64,000 bases of DNA, taken from NCBI GenBank assembly GCA_963693315.1, contig OY856188.1:149561197-149625196 (forward strand), written 5' to 3'. This document shows, one piece after another, positions 11,446-22,774 of the stretch. The stretch is from Diogma glabrata (taxonomy: Eukaryota > Arthropoda > Insecta > Diptera > Cylindrotomidae). Position 1 is the first letter of the stretch. Each line of letters begins with the position of its first letter. The position numbers and the translations under genes are program-made. The notes under the pieces were generated by a model that saw nothing but the letters and a program-made list of their open reading frames with translations, made no database searches and was not told the origin of the DNA.

Positions 11446-12037
11446 ACAAACGATATTTATTAGAAACTATTAAATTAGAAATCGACAAAATAACATTCAA
11501 AATTGATATTCTATTTTTTCATGGTTGCTTTGTTTTAAAAGCTTTGTAAAATTATATGAAAATACCATAGCAACTGCAATATGTTCTTCTTTTTACACTA
11601 GACAGAGGAAAAAAACCCATTTGCACAAGGGATTAAGCCTGCTTGAAAATAGACTTTTCATCTGGTATCATAGAAAAAAATCATTTTATATTTTTTTCAA
11701 TTTTAAAATTTCCAAATTTTCCAGTTTTAATAATTTGAATAATAATTTATTTATTTTTGATCTACGTAGACGGGTATGACAAGCCCGCGTACTCCAGTTT
11801 CTGCTATTGACATATTTGAGTTAACGTGATATATCACATGCCACTGGCAATAGCAGTAAGATATTACTAGTCAAGAGTGCTATCGAAGGAACTCAACACA
11901 ATCAACAATAGCAAACTTATCTATGGCGTATTCCCTGATAACGGCACGTTTTTGCTTGTTTGAAGAATCTAATCTTTATATAACTATATGTGGGCTTTTA
12001 TCATTGAAGAAAACAGTGTGAGTTTGTGCGAGTTTTC

Positions 12038-12122
12038 TAATAAAATGTGTTGTGTAGTAGGAATTATAATATGTGTTGACTTGTGACACATATTATAATT
12101 CCTACTACACAACACATTTTTT
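12038..12122. repeat. Head-to-head LINE tails forming a hairpin
   Basis: AATGTGTTGTGTAGTAGGAA near 12043 and its reverse complement near 12103 flank a short loop around 12080. Both arms are the terminal 3' UTR of the LINE at 1690-3990, here joined tail-adjacent in opposite orientations. Confidence 0.75.
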
Positions 12123-12660
12123 ATTTTTTTTTTTTCAAATAAAAAGTGTTGTATTATTGGGTTTACAATATATGTCACAGCAACACATAAATACCTTTTA
12201 AAACCTAGGTCCCATAACAACTTGCGCTCTATGGTGTTGATGAACGCTTTTTTTAAACCTCTGCGGATTGAAACCTCCTGAGACCATGGATTCCGGCAAA
12301 CTATTCCATTTGTATGCAGTTCGGACAAAGAAGTCTTTCTGCGATCGGCCAGTATGACAGCGCGGGATCTCGACCGTTTGACTGCTTGCGCTAGCCGATT
12401 GCCGTGTGAAACGGGGGTAAGAATAAGTTTGAGGAATGATGCTGCTGATTGCATCTGAGCACTGTTGATGACGATATTTGTAAGAAACAACGAGGTCAGC
12501 AACAGTGCGACGATGTTGCAGGGCATCAAGTTTTGATGTCAAATCTCGATCACCCACAATTCGTACAGCCCGCTTTTGAACAGAATTCAAGAGGGCCAAG
12601 AAGCGGCGCCCCAAACTTGACAACAGTACTCTATACAGGGACGAATATAGGACTTATAAA
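12123..12660 (-). mobile_element. LINE 3' fragment (same family as 1690-3990)
   Basis: The T-rich run at 12121-12135 marks the 3' tail on the minus strand. The fragment covers the last about 140 codons of the RT polyprotein plus the 3' UTR. It lies inside the foldback element 11748-13214 and is followed by family G sequence, as at 5330-5890. Confidence 0.8.
12198..12623 (-). pseudogene. LINE RT C-terminal tail fragment
   Basis: A 141-codon open stretch equivalent to the last part of the frame ending at 3913: it keeps LLNSVQKRAVRIVGDRDLT, LQHRRTVADLVVSYKYRHQQ, the RFTRQ word and AYKWNSLPESMVSGGFNPQ. There is no RT catalytic part, so it is only the C-terminal end of ORF2. It is cleaner than most relics here and clearly distinct in sequence from the 1690-3990 copy, so it derives from another source element of the same family. 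Confidence 0.8.
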
Positions 12661-13312
12661 CATAAAAATCTTTTAAGTCGTATGTTGTTTTTGTTTATAG
12701 TTTCTTTAAAGGAATGTTAAGCAAACATTAAATCCTATTACATAACAAACTATAATATAGGTCAATATTTCATGATAGGATAGACTATAGAGAAAATAAG
12801 AATAAGAGATAAAACGCAAATTTATATTCAAAATTTGCGGGTTGTGAATAATCCATAATTCATTGGCCAATAAACATGGGTGGCCAATAATCTAGATAGT
12901 AGCATATTCCTTAATCATGTGACCACTGTCTTCGTTAATGATTAAGACCCAGATGAAAAGTTATACGGAGGCTCGTTTCTTCGATCAAGCAATAACGTAG
13001 CATCATCAAGGAATATTCCATAACTATGAATAAGATAAGACTATTGTTGACTGATTACAGTTCATTCGTCATCACTCCTCTAAGATATCACCTTGGCTAG
13101 TGATACCTCACTGTTATTGCTAGTGGTATGTGATATCTCACGTTAACTCGTATGTCAATAGCAGGGACTGGAGTACGTGTACGCGGACTTTTTACACCCG
13201 TAGATCAAAAATTTAAAAAAAATTACGTATCACCAAAAACTGATCCATCCATGTAGTAAAGGGATTACGTTACTTCTAACTAGGTGATTTTGTCACAATA
13301 AATAAAAAATAA

Positions 13313-13747
13313 TACTGGTCAACACGATTTTTGAGTCTGACTGCTACATGTTAAATTTTGGTTTCTCCTACGACAAAAATAAGGAAAAAAATATTTTTTC
13401 CGATTAAAGTTTGCTTTTGTAGAAACTAGAGCGATTTTTCAATTTTTCGGCAAAAATTACTGATTTTTTTATTTTTTCTACACTTCCACTGTAAATTATA
13501 ATTAGAAAACATTTTTTTAGATACAAGAGTCTTTTTTGATGTAAAATAATAAGAAACTAATGTCTAAAAGTGAATATCGTATCGTAATCGTATGAGCTCT
13601 CTCGTATTAAACCCCAAAAGACCAAAGCAAACTTTACGAACTAAATATGAGATATTTAAGTGTTTTTCAATGTCTAGACTCTAGAATCAGAATTTAAGCA
13701 TGAGAACAGAAACCCAAAAAAAAAATTTTTTTTTGTTGACCAGTGTA
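13313..13747. mobile_element. MITE with CTGGTCAACA ends, TA target
   Basis: Starts TA-CTGGTCAACACG and ends TTGTTGACCAGTG-TA, giving inverted ends and a TA on each side, as expected for a Tc1/mariner-type non-autonomous element. About 430 bp, non-coding. The two ends differ by a CA dinucleotide at the extreme terminus. Confidence 0.65.
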
Positions 13748-14190
13748 ATGAAACATCTTACATCAAATTACTAAAATCTGTATTTTTAGAAAATCATTAA
13801 TTTCTTAACATCACTATTTGTGAATTTCGAAAGATAGAAGAAATATTATTACTTCGTAACATCCTAAGTCACTTGTGTTTCCAATCAATCGACCATTTCG
13901 ACTCCTTTTTGCTTTAAATTTGACGTTTTGTTGTAAATTATGTTATGTTATACGTTTTGTTTTTTTAATATACATATTATTATTACATTTTTTAATAAAT
14001 ATTTTACAATGGAGAAGCTATCCATAATCATAAAAAAACTGAGCTGACCCTTCAAACTATATAGTCTATCAACATCAACACAAAACTAATGATAAATACG
14101 AATATTATAAAGGTTTTGACATTTTTTAATTCTGAACTAAACAGGTGCGTTTATTTGAGAATCGAAAATATAATGAAACATTTCAATTGT
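13748..14190. other. No gene recognised
   Basis: AT-rich spacer between two MITEs; no supported frame. Confidence 0.4.
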
Positions 14191-14808
14191 AAGGTAGAAA
14201 CACAAAACGGACGATAACGTCGGACGATAAAAAAACGTCTACAATTTCGTTGTTGTAACCACAACAAAGACGTCAGCGTGAAAAGCTGTCAAAAATAAAA
14301 TTGCATAAACAAAAATACATACTTTGTTCTTTGTCAAAATGAATTTCACAAATTTCAATTTTAAAAATAACTAATTTTTACTAATAAATAAATAATAATA
14401 ATTTTTCTTCTAATAACTAATTTTAAAAATAAAATACAAAATATATATTATGAAAATATATAAATGAATAAAACCGAACTTTGAACATAAACTGAAAATT
14501 CAGTTGACAACTCATAACAAAACGATTACAACCTCAGAAACGCGAAAAACATCAGAAAATCATATTTTTCAGTTGGCGGCACTGTCACAATAACATTAAA
14601 AATTACCCTTGCAGCCAAATAAAAATAAAATTGATATCTGGCAACAATCATCGCCGACGATAAATTAGAAATAGAATCTAAATTTTCTCCGACGAAAAAA
14701 ACTTTTTCGTTTATTTCTGTAGTTGTGTTTGAAATGTATGAATGCTGTGTATTCTAATGTTACTAACGTCGTCGTCGGACGATTTCGTCCGTGTTGTGTT
14801 TCTAGCTT
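14191..14808. mobile_element. MITE, TIR AAGCTAGAAACACAACACGG, copy 1
   Basis: A 618-bp element with inverted ends: left AAGGTAGAAACACAAAACGG, right CCGTGTTGTGTTTCTAGCTT. Inside each end a GACGATAACGTCGGACGAT-type palindrome lies next to the terminus. Non-coding. It abuts a second copy with no spacer. Confidence 0.8.
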
Positions 14809-15317
14809 AAGGTAGAAACACAACACGGGCGATAACGTCGGACGTTAAAAAAAACGTCTCCTATTTCGCTGTTGTAACCACAACAAAGGCGTCAGCGTGA
14901 AAAGCTGTCAAAAATAAAATTGCATAAACTAAAATACTTTGTTCTTAGTCATAACTAATTTTTACTAATAAATAAATAATAATAATTTCTCTACTAATAA
15001 CTAATTTTAAAAATATAGTACAAAATACAAATTATGAAAATATATAAATGATAATTCAGTTGACAACTCAAAACAAAACGATTACAACCTCAGAAATGCG
15101 AAAAATATCAGAAAATCATATTTTTCAGTTGGCGGCGCTGTCACAATAACATTAAAAATTACCTTTGCAGCCAAATAAAAATAAAATTGATATCTGGTAA
15201 TAATCATCGCCGACGATAAATTAGAAATAGAATCTAAATTTTCTCCGACGAAAAAAACTTTTTCGTTTATCGCTGTAGTTTTTTTTTTTCGATTTCGCCC
15301 GTGTTGTGTTTCTAGCT
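14809..15317. mobile_element. MITE, same family, copy 2 (internally deleted)
   Basis: A 509-bp copy in the same orientation as 14191-14808, sharing GTCAGCGTGAAAAGCTGTC, TTTTTCAGTTGGCGGC and TCTCCGACGAAAAAAACTTT. It has lost part of the middle and about 60 bp near the right end, where a T-run stands before GATTTCGCCCGTGTTGTG. The junction with copy 1 reads TTTCTAGCTTAAGGTAGAAA. Confidence 0.8.
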
Positions 15318-15875
15318 ATTCGTCGGGAAAAATTTGTCGTAATATTTTCGGTTCGAAAAAAAATTCCGATCAAATTCAATCATACCATACCTGTATTATT
15401 AAAGGGACAATTTTTAGAAAAATTGTTTTGCATTATTTACTTTCTTCTACTCCTTTACTTCAGTAAAACACATCGCACAAAAGCAACATAAATTTGTCTG
15501 GTTTGATAAATTATAAATTTTGAAAGTGACTTAAATCACTTTACAGTAATGGAAAATGCCAACCCGTTACTGTTGCACTTGCACAACAACGTTTTTTTTC
15601 TAAGTTAAAGTTAGAGATAGCTTTTATTAGATAAATTTCTCCATTCTAAGCAAACATTTGTTTTGACCTTTGGAATGCTAGCCCTTAAATTTCTCAAAAT
15701 AACATAAATGTGACTTTTGCTACTTTCCAAATCAACGACTCATATAAAATTTTTAACAAATATTAAATGCATAACTTAATTCATTCATTCAAAGTTCAAT
15801 TGTATTTTATTTCAATTAAATCTTTTTTTGTCTAACATCCATTCATACAAATTAATTTAACAACACAAGATTACG
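15318..15875. other. No gene recognised
   Basis: AT-rich, no supported frame. Confidence 0.4.
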
Positions 15876-16100
15876 ACATGGTGGAAGAAGACCGGAAGGT
15901 GTTACGATGTTACTGTGTTTTATACTGTTTATATACGTTTTGTGTATCTGTGTCGTTTTGTGTATCTATAAAATAAGAACACAAATGTAAATTTAAATGG
16001 CAAAGAATAGAAGATATAACGTTAAATTAATTGTATATTACTGTAATGTTGTCGGATCTAATTTCGTTCGTTCAATAAATTTATTTGTAATTTAATGGGT
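15876..16100 (+). mobile_element. Possible PPT plus LTR remnant
   Basis: GGTGGAAGAAGACCGGAAGG (about 15881-15900) is purine-rich and directly precedes TGTTACGATGTTACTG. That is how a polypurine tract meets the TG of a 3' LTR. An AATAAA occurs at about 16075 inside the putative LTR. No matching second LTR, integrase or RT was found in the window and the right border is not defined, so this is a suggestion only. Confidence 0.25.
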
Positions 16101-16369
16101 GATATGTAATTGATATTTTACGGTATATAACTTTTTATGGTTGGACAATGCATAGTTAACGAGATTTATGAATGGAAGGCTCCATAACAAAACAACATTT
16201 TTCGAAAAATGTATATTTTACAATGATGCGGAAAATACCATATTTTCAAAAGTGAAGACAGTTTCGCGAGGGATTTTCGTCGAGTAGAAGATACCTTTTA
16301 GGAGATTATCATTAAGTAGATAACTAAACAACAAATTCCTTCATATATATAATAGAATATAACATATAT
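16101..16369. other. No gene; palindrome and family G edge
   Basis: Contains a loose palindrome (16190-16290) around CGCGAGGGATTTTCGTCGAG and, from about 16300, the GTAGATAACTAAACA word of family G, which resumes beyond the LINE at 17484. Confidence 0.4.
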
Positions 16370-16381
16370 ATGTCAATATTT

Positions 16382-17483
16382 ATTGACTTCTAAAGCTTTC
16401 TCCATTGCACCTACATGTAAAATCTGTTGCGGTGTTGAGCGTTCATAGACTGCAGCTAACAGAAGGGTTTAAGCCGGGCAATCTAATCGGACACCTTAAA
16501 ATCCTTTCTGAATTACAAGCTGAAATGCATACATACCATATTTCGGATTGTATGCCAAAAACAATAGATTTAGACAGACACTTTGATGTCAAGATATTGG
16601 CCAGAGATCGTATTAAAAACTACATACGGTCACTGCCACATAACGCCAGCATCTGGTACACAGATGGTTCTCGAACCAATATGTGCTAAAAGAAAATACC
16701 AAAATATTGAAATATATATTATCTCTGACAGCCAAGCAGCACTCTTGGCACTAAAATCTACGCGCTTTGATTCAAAACTGGTATGGGAATGCTACCAAAA
16801 TCTTCTAAAAATCTCGTGCAATAATAAAGTAACACTTATGTGGGCACCTAGCCACACAGAAATACAAGGAAATGCTATCGCTGACGCTTTAGCAAAACAA
16901 GGGGCCAATAACAAGTTTGTTGGACCGGAACCATGCTTCGAAATGGCCAAGAGTTCGCTCAAAATTTGCACAATTCAAACATGGGAACAGGAACAAAATT
17001 CTAAATTATGGAGAAGCAGAGAGGGACTAGTACACTCTAAGAAGTTTCTAGGTAACCTCCCTGTTTCACCCTTTAAAACAATCGACTTAAACAGAGAGTC
17101 TCTAAGAATTTTAACGTGGCGCGTTACTGGACATGGTCCTTTAAACCACCATCTTAACAAAATGGGTCTTGTTGTTTCCGACAGGTGTAGATTCTGCTAC
17201 TTGGACGCGGAAACAATGGAACACGTCATCTGCAGCTATCTTGAACTCTTTTGGCACAGATACAACCAACTTGGTCATAGAAGACTAATACTTCCATTAC
17301 CACAAAACGTCACTCCAATTGAGCTAATTAATTTTATTAAAAGTCTCAACTTGGATGACAGAATACAACCAGTAACGGCCCAGACGACGACTGACTAATA
17401 AAACAATCAGGGTAAGCACAATAGACCTTCAGGTCGCAGTGCTACTTGAACTGCAAGTCTCAAGGCCCTCCAATAAAAAAAAA
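16382..17483 (+). mobile_element. 5'-truncated I/R1-like LINE with target duplication
   Basis: An insertion flanked by ATGTCAATATTT at 16370-16381 and again at 17484-17495, with an A-tract (about 17475-17483) at the 3' end. The flanks join to give family G sequence, so the target is known. Only the C-terminal RNase H part of ORF2 and the 3' UTR were copied. Confidence 0.85.
16405..17398 (+). pseudogene. LINE ORF2 RNase H and C-terminal zinc finger, deleted
   Basis: The C-terminal end of an ORF2 of the kind that carries RNase H after RT (I, R1, LOA-type clades). The first frame (16405-16689) ends shortly after the first catalytic motif YTDGSR. The second frame carries IISDSQAALLALKS (second catalytic Asp), then WAPSHTEIQGNAIADALAKQ, which holds the distal His and Asp, then a CRFCYLDAETMEHVIC zinc-finger-like motif. 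About 40 residues between the two parts are missing, including the region that should hold the catalytic glutamate, so the RNase H cannot be functional. The stop at 17396-17398 is followed by a UTR and A-tract. Confidence 0.85.
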
Positions 17484-17656
17484 ATGTCAATATTTTATCA
17501 TAATAATAACAGAAGCTGGTAACGATAAAGATTTTAAATATTTTCAGGATCAAAACTAATTTGGGGTTGCATATTAATTTAATTAACTAAAAAAATGCTT
17601 TTTTGCCTTTTATTTTATTTTTACTTTCTTCAAAATATTGGTAAAAAATCGAAATT

Positions 17657-17756
17657 GCGTCCATCAACACCTCAGAACGTATGTTGTTGTGCACCTTGGT
17701 GTTAAAAGGTTTTTATGCCTTGTTATGACACATTTTGTAATTCGTACACTGAAAAA
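17657..17756 (+). mobile_element. Decayed LINE 3' tail
   Basis: Matches the end of the LINE at 1690-3990 in plus orientation: GCGTCCATCAACACCTCA, ATGTTGTTGTGCACC and TATGACACATTTTGTAATTC, ending in an A-run. Several substitutions make it older than the tail at 5330. Confidence 0.65.
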
Positions 17757-18020
17757 AAATCTGAATTAATAACACCCTCATCCCGAAGCTAACATTTTAT
17801 TATTCAAACAAAGAAAAAATACTTGCAAACAATTTCACAACGATTGAGACAACAACAGGTAAACGTTTTCTTGACAAGAGAATTAGGTTTATTTAAAATA
17901 TAAAGAGTTACATGCAAGATAATAGTAGTTGAATAAACTATTTCCATGAAAAAAAATTGACTTTGGCCTTATATCGGCAATTAATATTTCAAAATAGAAA
18001 AATTTAAAATTAATGAAACT
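17757..18020. other. No gene recognised
   Basis: AT-rich; possibly the 3' flank of the exon candidate at 18021-18211 read on the minus strand. No other feature seen. Confidence 0.35.
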
Positions 18021-18211
18021 TTATTTAATTTTCACATAAACATTACGTGCGGCTGCCTTAACTTCACCGTTCTGTACTTGTAAAGCTGTCGAATCAATTT
18101 TGGAGTTCGATTCGCCATTCCGCCCTCGCGGCGAGTTTGTGACAACCACATTTCGATTGGAAGTAGAACACTTTTCTTTCAGCGTAATGAATTTGTTTTT
18201 TATTTGCTAAA
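18021..18211 (-). CDS. Possible host-gene terminal exon, unknown product
   Basis: On the minus strand a TTTTTAG splice-acceptor-like site at about 18212-18218 is followed by an open frame of about 63 codons that ends at a TAA. Its base composition is clearly richer in GC than the neighbourhood, and the codons read as ordinary protein: KFITLKEKCSTSNRNVVVTN is followed by a basic PRGRNGES stretch, and the tail ends with KAAARNVYVKIK. An AATAAA overlaps the stop codon. There is no start codon, so it can only be a last exon or a fragment. No known domain is recognised; the polar, low-complexity tail would suit the C-terminus of a membrane or scaffold protein, but that is a guess. It resembles none of the transposon proteins in the window. 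Confidence 0.45.
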
Positions 18212-18924
18212 AACTTATTATTTGTTTATATGTATATTGTTTATTTATTTTTTGATGATACCCTTTTTTAGAAAATTCATTCCTTTAGCTTAAAAATAAA
18301 GGAAAAATACAGAAGTTTCTACTTCTTTAACAGAACCGAAGTTATGAATTTTTGAAAACAAGTTTTCAACCTAAAAATCACGAAATTCTTGAAATTTGTA
18401 TTCACTCTATTTTCCAAATGAAAAAAATTCTCGAACACCCGTAACTTTTTTATTCGATGTAGAAATCGTAAAAAAATTGTCACTAAATCAAATACGTATT
18501 GTTTGGAAAGGTGTTCGGTTTGTAAAAGAATGACCTATATTTAAAAACCTTTAATCTTCAAATGGTTTATAAAAGTTAACTTAAATATATTAAAATTATT
18601 TATTATTTTGCTTATTTATTTGTTTCTATTCATTATAATCAATTATTTATTAGTGTATGACCCAGATTTAAAATAATTGTTAAAAATCAAATCAATATAA
18701 TATAATTGTAATTTAAAATTCCATGTCAGCTAATAAATTTGTATTTTATGTATGATAGTCAGTCGCGTTGTATTTTGGTGACATACATATATTAATTATT
18801 GATAAAATATTTGATATATTTGCTTAAAAATAATTAAAATTTGTTTTAGTGAAACCAAATTGAAAGACGTTACTTTTTTATATGCACTTTTTTATAAGGT
18901 TGGCAGAAATATAAGGAACATTTT
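18212..18924. other. No gene recognised
   Basis: AT-rich. If 18021-18211 is a last exon, this would be its upstream intron; no further exon is evident. Confidence 0.35.
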
Positions 18925-19110
18925 TTTATTCGCCTACATATTAAAGTGGTACTTTATTACTGTGATTTGCGGCCATATTTTGTTGTCGTAGTTATGTCCA
19001 AAAAAGTAAAAAACATTTGTATTTGTTTAAATTCTATAAAAAATAGAAATTTTTATCAAAGCAACCTTCAAACTCAAAATCTTACAATCCAATTAAAATT
19101 ATTGTGGACC
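18925..19110 (+). repeat. Repeat family A, partial copy
   Basis: Matches the first about 190 bp of 400-909: ATTCGCCTACATATTAAAG, ACTGTGATTTGCGG and AAAGTAAAAAACATTTGTAT. It stops where the short Helitron-related element begins, so that element may have inserted into it. Confidence 0.65.
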
Positions 19111-19129
19111 AAGTCAAGTTTTATAGTCC

Positions 19130-20095
19130 AAAAGACGAGAGACAAAAAATTTCAAGCCTTTCTAAAGGCTGATTTTTTAATATTATGTCACATATGTTGA
19201 GTAGAGAAATAGTCTTCCGTCAGTCAGCTGGATTCGTTAGCATTTGGAGTGGGTGGGGCTCCAATGTTGTAAAAAAAACCATGTATCTTGCAACTACTTT
19301 ATAAAACCTGAAAATTGGTTTGAGAGCAGAATATTAATTAAAAATAAGTTTTATGATCGTCAGTCACTCAAATCCTGTAACCGAACGCGTCAGTCACGCG
19401 TTGAAGTTGTAAAAAAACTAAAATCTGAAATTTAGTATGCAGGTGATTGGTGAAGAATATTATTATAATCACAAAAAATGTAGTCAGTCAGTTTATTTCT
19501 GTAACAGATGCCGTCAGTTGCAAATAAAAGGTTGCCGTTCTGTAATACGGCGCGCTCAATAAATATTAACATATATTGAATGAAGTTTCTTTTTTCAATG
19601 GATGTTCATTTTATTGCATGTACATTGAAGCTTATCTACTCGAGTCGTTCGATTAAAATACATAATATTAAACTTAAATAACAAAATTAATAGAATCATA
19701 TACAGATTTTAATAAAGTATATTCAACAAATTCGTTTTAGTCTTGAGTATGAAATAGTATTCTAATATGAGTCGCTGCAGTTGTTGTAAACATCACTTGA
19801 GTCATCATTTTCTGGATCAGTTATATCTGACAATTCATCATCTGCATATTAATATAAGTGCAAGTGCAATAAGCGCAATGTTTAATTTCAAAATAATTAA
19901 ATACGTAAGATAAGCAGGCATATCACGTACAATCTATTACTATTAATCTCTGGGAGCCCCACCCACTCCAAAGCTAACGAATCCAGCTGACTGACGGAAG
20001 ACTATTTCTCTACTCAACATATGTGACATAAAATTAAAAAATCAGCCTTTATAAAGTGCTTGCAATTTTATGTCGCTTGCCTCCTCTACTATTTT
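19130..20095. mobile_element. Short non-autonomous element related to Helitron at 46-50 kb
   Basis: About 966 bp with inverted ends of about 125 bp: left reads GAGAGACAAAAAATTTCAAG through TTCCGTCAGTCAGCTGGATT, and the right end carries its reverse complement up to ATGTCGCTTGCCTCC. The interior (about 19130-19840) matches the reverse complement of 49540-50310, including the word GTAATACGGCGCGCTCAA at about 19541. No coding capacity. Long inverted ends are unusual for canonical Helitrons but occur as sub-terminal inverted repeats in Helentron-type derivatives. Confidence 0.65.
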
Positions 20096-20930
20096 AAGGA
20101 ACAGGAGACACGGTGTATTAATCAAACATTTTTATTTGCAATGGTGTTTACAGCGTCAAATATCATTTTAAAAATAATTTACTAGGTATTAAATCTAGAT
20201 ATCAAATTAGTTGGAAGCTCTTAAAATAAAAAGTGTTTACAACACAGATTTAAATTACATCTACTAAATTGCTATGTCGCTGTAAACGTGGTATAAGCTC
20301 ATTTTTCGACGGTAAACAATTTTGATATTGCAACAGAATTCTGAACATTCAAATACATATCTCAAAAACTATGAATTTGAACTTAGTTCTGGACAACAAT
20401 TTTTCTTCTAACGATAAAAATCATAGTCGATTTGGATTAAGGCATCTTTAAAGCATTGATTATAGTAGTTTAAGCAATTAGTTTTTAATGAAATAGTTTA
20501 TTCTCAAACAAAAGTTTAAAATTTAAAGCACGAGCGAAAATTTCAAATTTGCGTGAGAATAAAATTCATTAAATACCAATTGATTACGCTGCTTTATTCT
20601 CTATAATTCTTCTCACAATTCTCTCTATAACATTTTCTTATTAAACGAGCAATAATTGTATATTTGTTAATTTTTTCTCGAAAACGGCACTATAATTTCT
20701 TCTGAAAATTGGCATACTACCATTTTTCGGCGGGAAAAAACGATCCAGATAGGTCACGACTTTGGGAAAAGTCGTTTAGGGCCTTAATTAAGGAAAAACA
20801 TTTCTGATATGAACGACGTCACAAATACTCGGAATATACTAGTATAGTTATAATAAATTTTGTTGAAGATGAGTGTCTGTGCTAAATATTTCAAAAAGCA
20901 CACTACAATTTAATTTGATTGTCGATAGTA
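20096..20930. other. No gene recognised
   Basis: AT-rich. A weak palindrome at about 20490-20600 has arms AATAGTTTATTCTC and GAGAATAAAATTCATT. A hairpin ACGACTTTGGGAAAAGTCGT lies at about 20757-20776. Confidence 0.4.
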
Positions 20931-21945
20931 TAGAATAATTTGTCAGTATAAATATGCAATGCATTATAAGTTTGTCAAAAAAATGTTGTCAAGTGTGTCA
21001 AAAGAATGATTTTCATTTTTTTTACCCATTTTTTGTCATTTTTTATATGACAGGAAATGTAATTGAACATGAAAATTGGAGATGAAAATTTTTGATTTTG
21101 TTATAATTTTAAAAAAATTTAGTATTTTTGATTTTGTTATAATTTTTGCAATATTTTTATGAATTCTAAAAAACGTTTCAATTTTTGAATTTGTGATTTA
21201 TGAATTTTGAAAAAAGTTTCTATTTTTGAATTAAGTCCATTGTAAGAATTTTCGGAATATTTTTAGAATGCTGAAAAAGTTTAAATTTTTGATTTTATTA
21301 TAATTTTTTGAATATTTTTGGCACTTTGAAAAAAGTTTGTGTTTTTGATTTTGTCATAATTTTGGAATATTTTTTGAATTTTGAAAAAAGTTTGTACTTT
21401 TGATTTTGTTATAATTTTCATAATAATTTTAGAATTTTGAAAAAAGTTTCATTTTTTTATTTTGTAAAAATTTCCGGAATAATTTTAGAATTTTGAAAAA
21501 AGTTAAATTTTTTGATTTTATTATAATTTTTGGAATTTTGAAAAAAGTGTGTATTTTTGATTTTGTTATAATTTTTGCAATGTTTAAGAATATTGGAATA
21601 ATTTTGGTTATTTTGATTTTGTTGATAATTTTTGTAATATTTTTAGAATTTTGAAAAAAGGTTCAATCTTTGATTAGTAATAATTTTTGCAATATTTTAT
21701 AATTTTGAAAAAAAAGTTTACATTATTGATTTTATTATAACTTTTAAAAATATTTTTGGGATTTTGAAAGAAATTTGAATTTTTGATTTTATATATTTCT
21801 CGAAACGTCAAATGGAGAGGTTTTTGAGTAGTTTGCAGAGGGATACTTTTTAATAAATTATATTAATTTATGATCTGTTATAATTTCCCGGCAACGTATT
21901 GATGTTTCGTGTTAGTCTTGTAATACAATATCTAATAGACCGGTA
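20931..21945 (-). repeat. Composite repeat family E, inverted copy
   Basis: Read on the minus strand this has the same order as the copy at 62196: the segment with CGAAACATCAATACG near 21895, then the 55-bp array (21060-21790), then part of one 138-bp unit (20940-21040). The extreme left end (GGGGCTGAAATCTCAC) and most 138-bp units are absent. No coding sequence. Confidence 0.75.
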
Positions 21946-22774
21946 GGCAGCGTTGCATTTTGGTTAGTGATTTGACGCCGTTTGAATTTAATTTTTATAG
22001 ATAGATTAATTATTTGTGATGTAGAAAATAAGAGTCAGCCGTCAGACTTGCGGGGGGGTGTGGGTTGTGGGAGACTTTTAAACTGGTAAAAAAAAACGAA
22101 TTCCAAAAGTAATTTGATGCCACTTCAAAATTTGTATGATGCATGTTTACACCATAACAATTGAAAAAAAAGTCGTCAGCTGATTGGCGGATGGGGGATT
22201 ATACGTCAGCTCCTCGTATACATCAGTATAAAAATGCAATATAGTCAAGGCCTTTCTGCATAGGATCTTGATAAAACTTTGGCAAATGATCCAGGTTCAC
22301 TTGAAAATGGAAAATCTGAATTATTTTTAAATTTGGACAAAATGGCGGGGGGTCTCCCGAACACCTCTAAATTTAAATCTTCAATAACTTCTAATCCGAC
22401 TTATGATCTTATGGAAACTTGGTATATACATTTTTAGTACTGTTTCCAATATTTCTGCATACCAACTTCCGGTTTGACAGCTCGGTTAAAAAGTTTTTTT
22501 CCAGGTATTTATCCCTACTGTAGCCTACATTACCGATCGATTTTCATGAAACGTTGGTAAACGCTTTCAAGTAACATGGAAAAACATTTTGTTAGCTTTT
22601 GGAGTACATTGGATAAAGGGTTGGGGGGTCCACCATACAACAGATGGTTTTTTCCACAATGTTTTTTATGTTTTGTTGGGAGCATAGAAACATCGTTCGG
22701 GAATGAATTTTGACGACACTTTGGAAAAAGATGCAAATATGTATGGCAAGAAACTGATTAGTTTAGGCTTAATA
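21946..22774. other. No gene; repeat-like segment
   Basis: Includes a G-run (22051-22057) and a segment (22250-22450) whose words GATCTTGATAAAACTTTGG and GGGGGGTCTCCCGAACACCT resemble 26095-26200, so it belongs to a shared non-coding repeat. No supported frame. Confidence 0.4.

Larger units (their letters stand above)
11748..13214. mobile_element. Foldback element with about 250-300 bp inverted arms
   Basis: The left arm (11748-12000) and right arm (about 12905-13214) are inverted copies: both read, from outside in, TTTTGATCTACG, CCGCGTAC, ACTCCAG, CTGCTATTGACATA, GAGTTAACGTGA, a CACTGGCAATAGCAGT-type word and finally the GGCTCGTTTCTTC segment of family G. Between the arms lie LINE 3' fragments, so the element carries at least one later insertion. 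No transposase is present. Confidence 0.7.

Noticed and set aside
11984..12529. 181-codon minus-strand frame
   Set aside because: It runs across LINE UTR, two head-to-head tails and an out-of-frame part of the LINE RT; the real remnant is 12198-12623.
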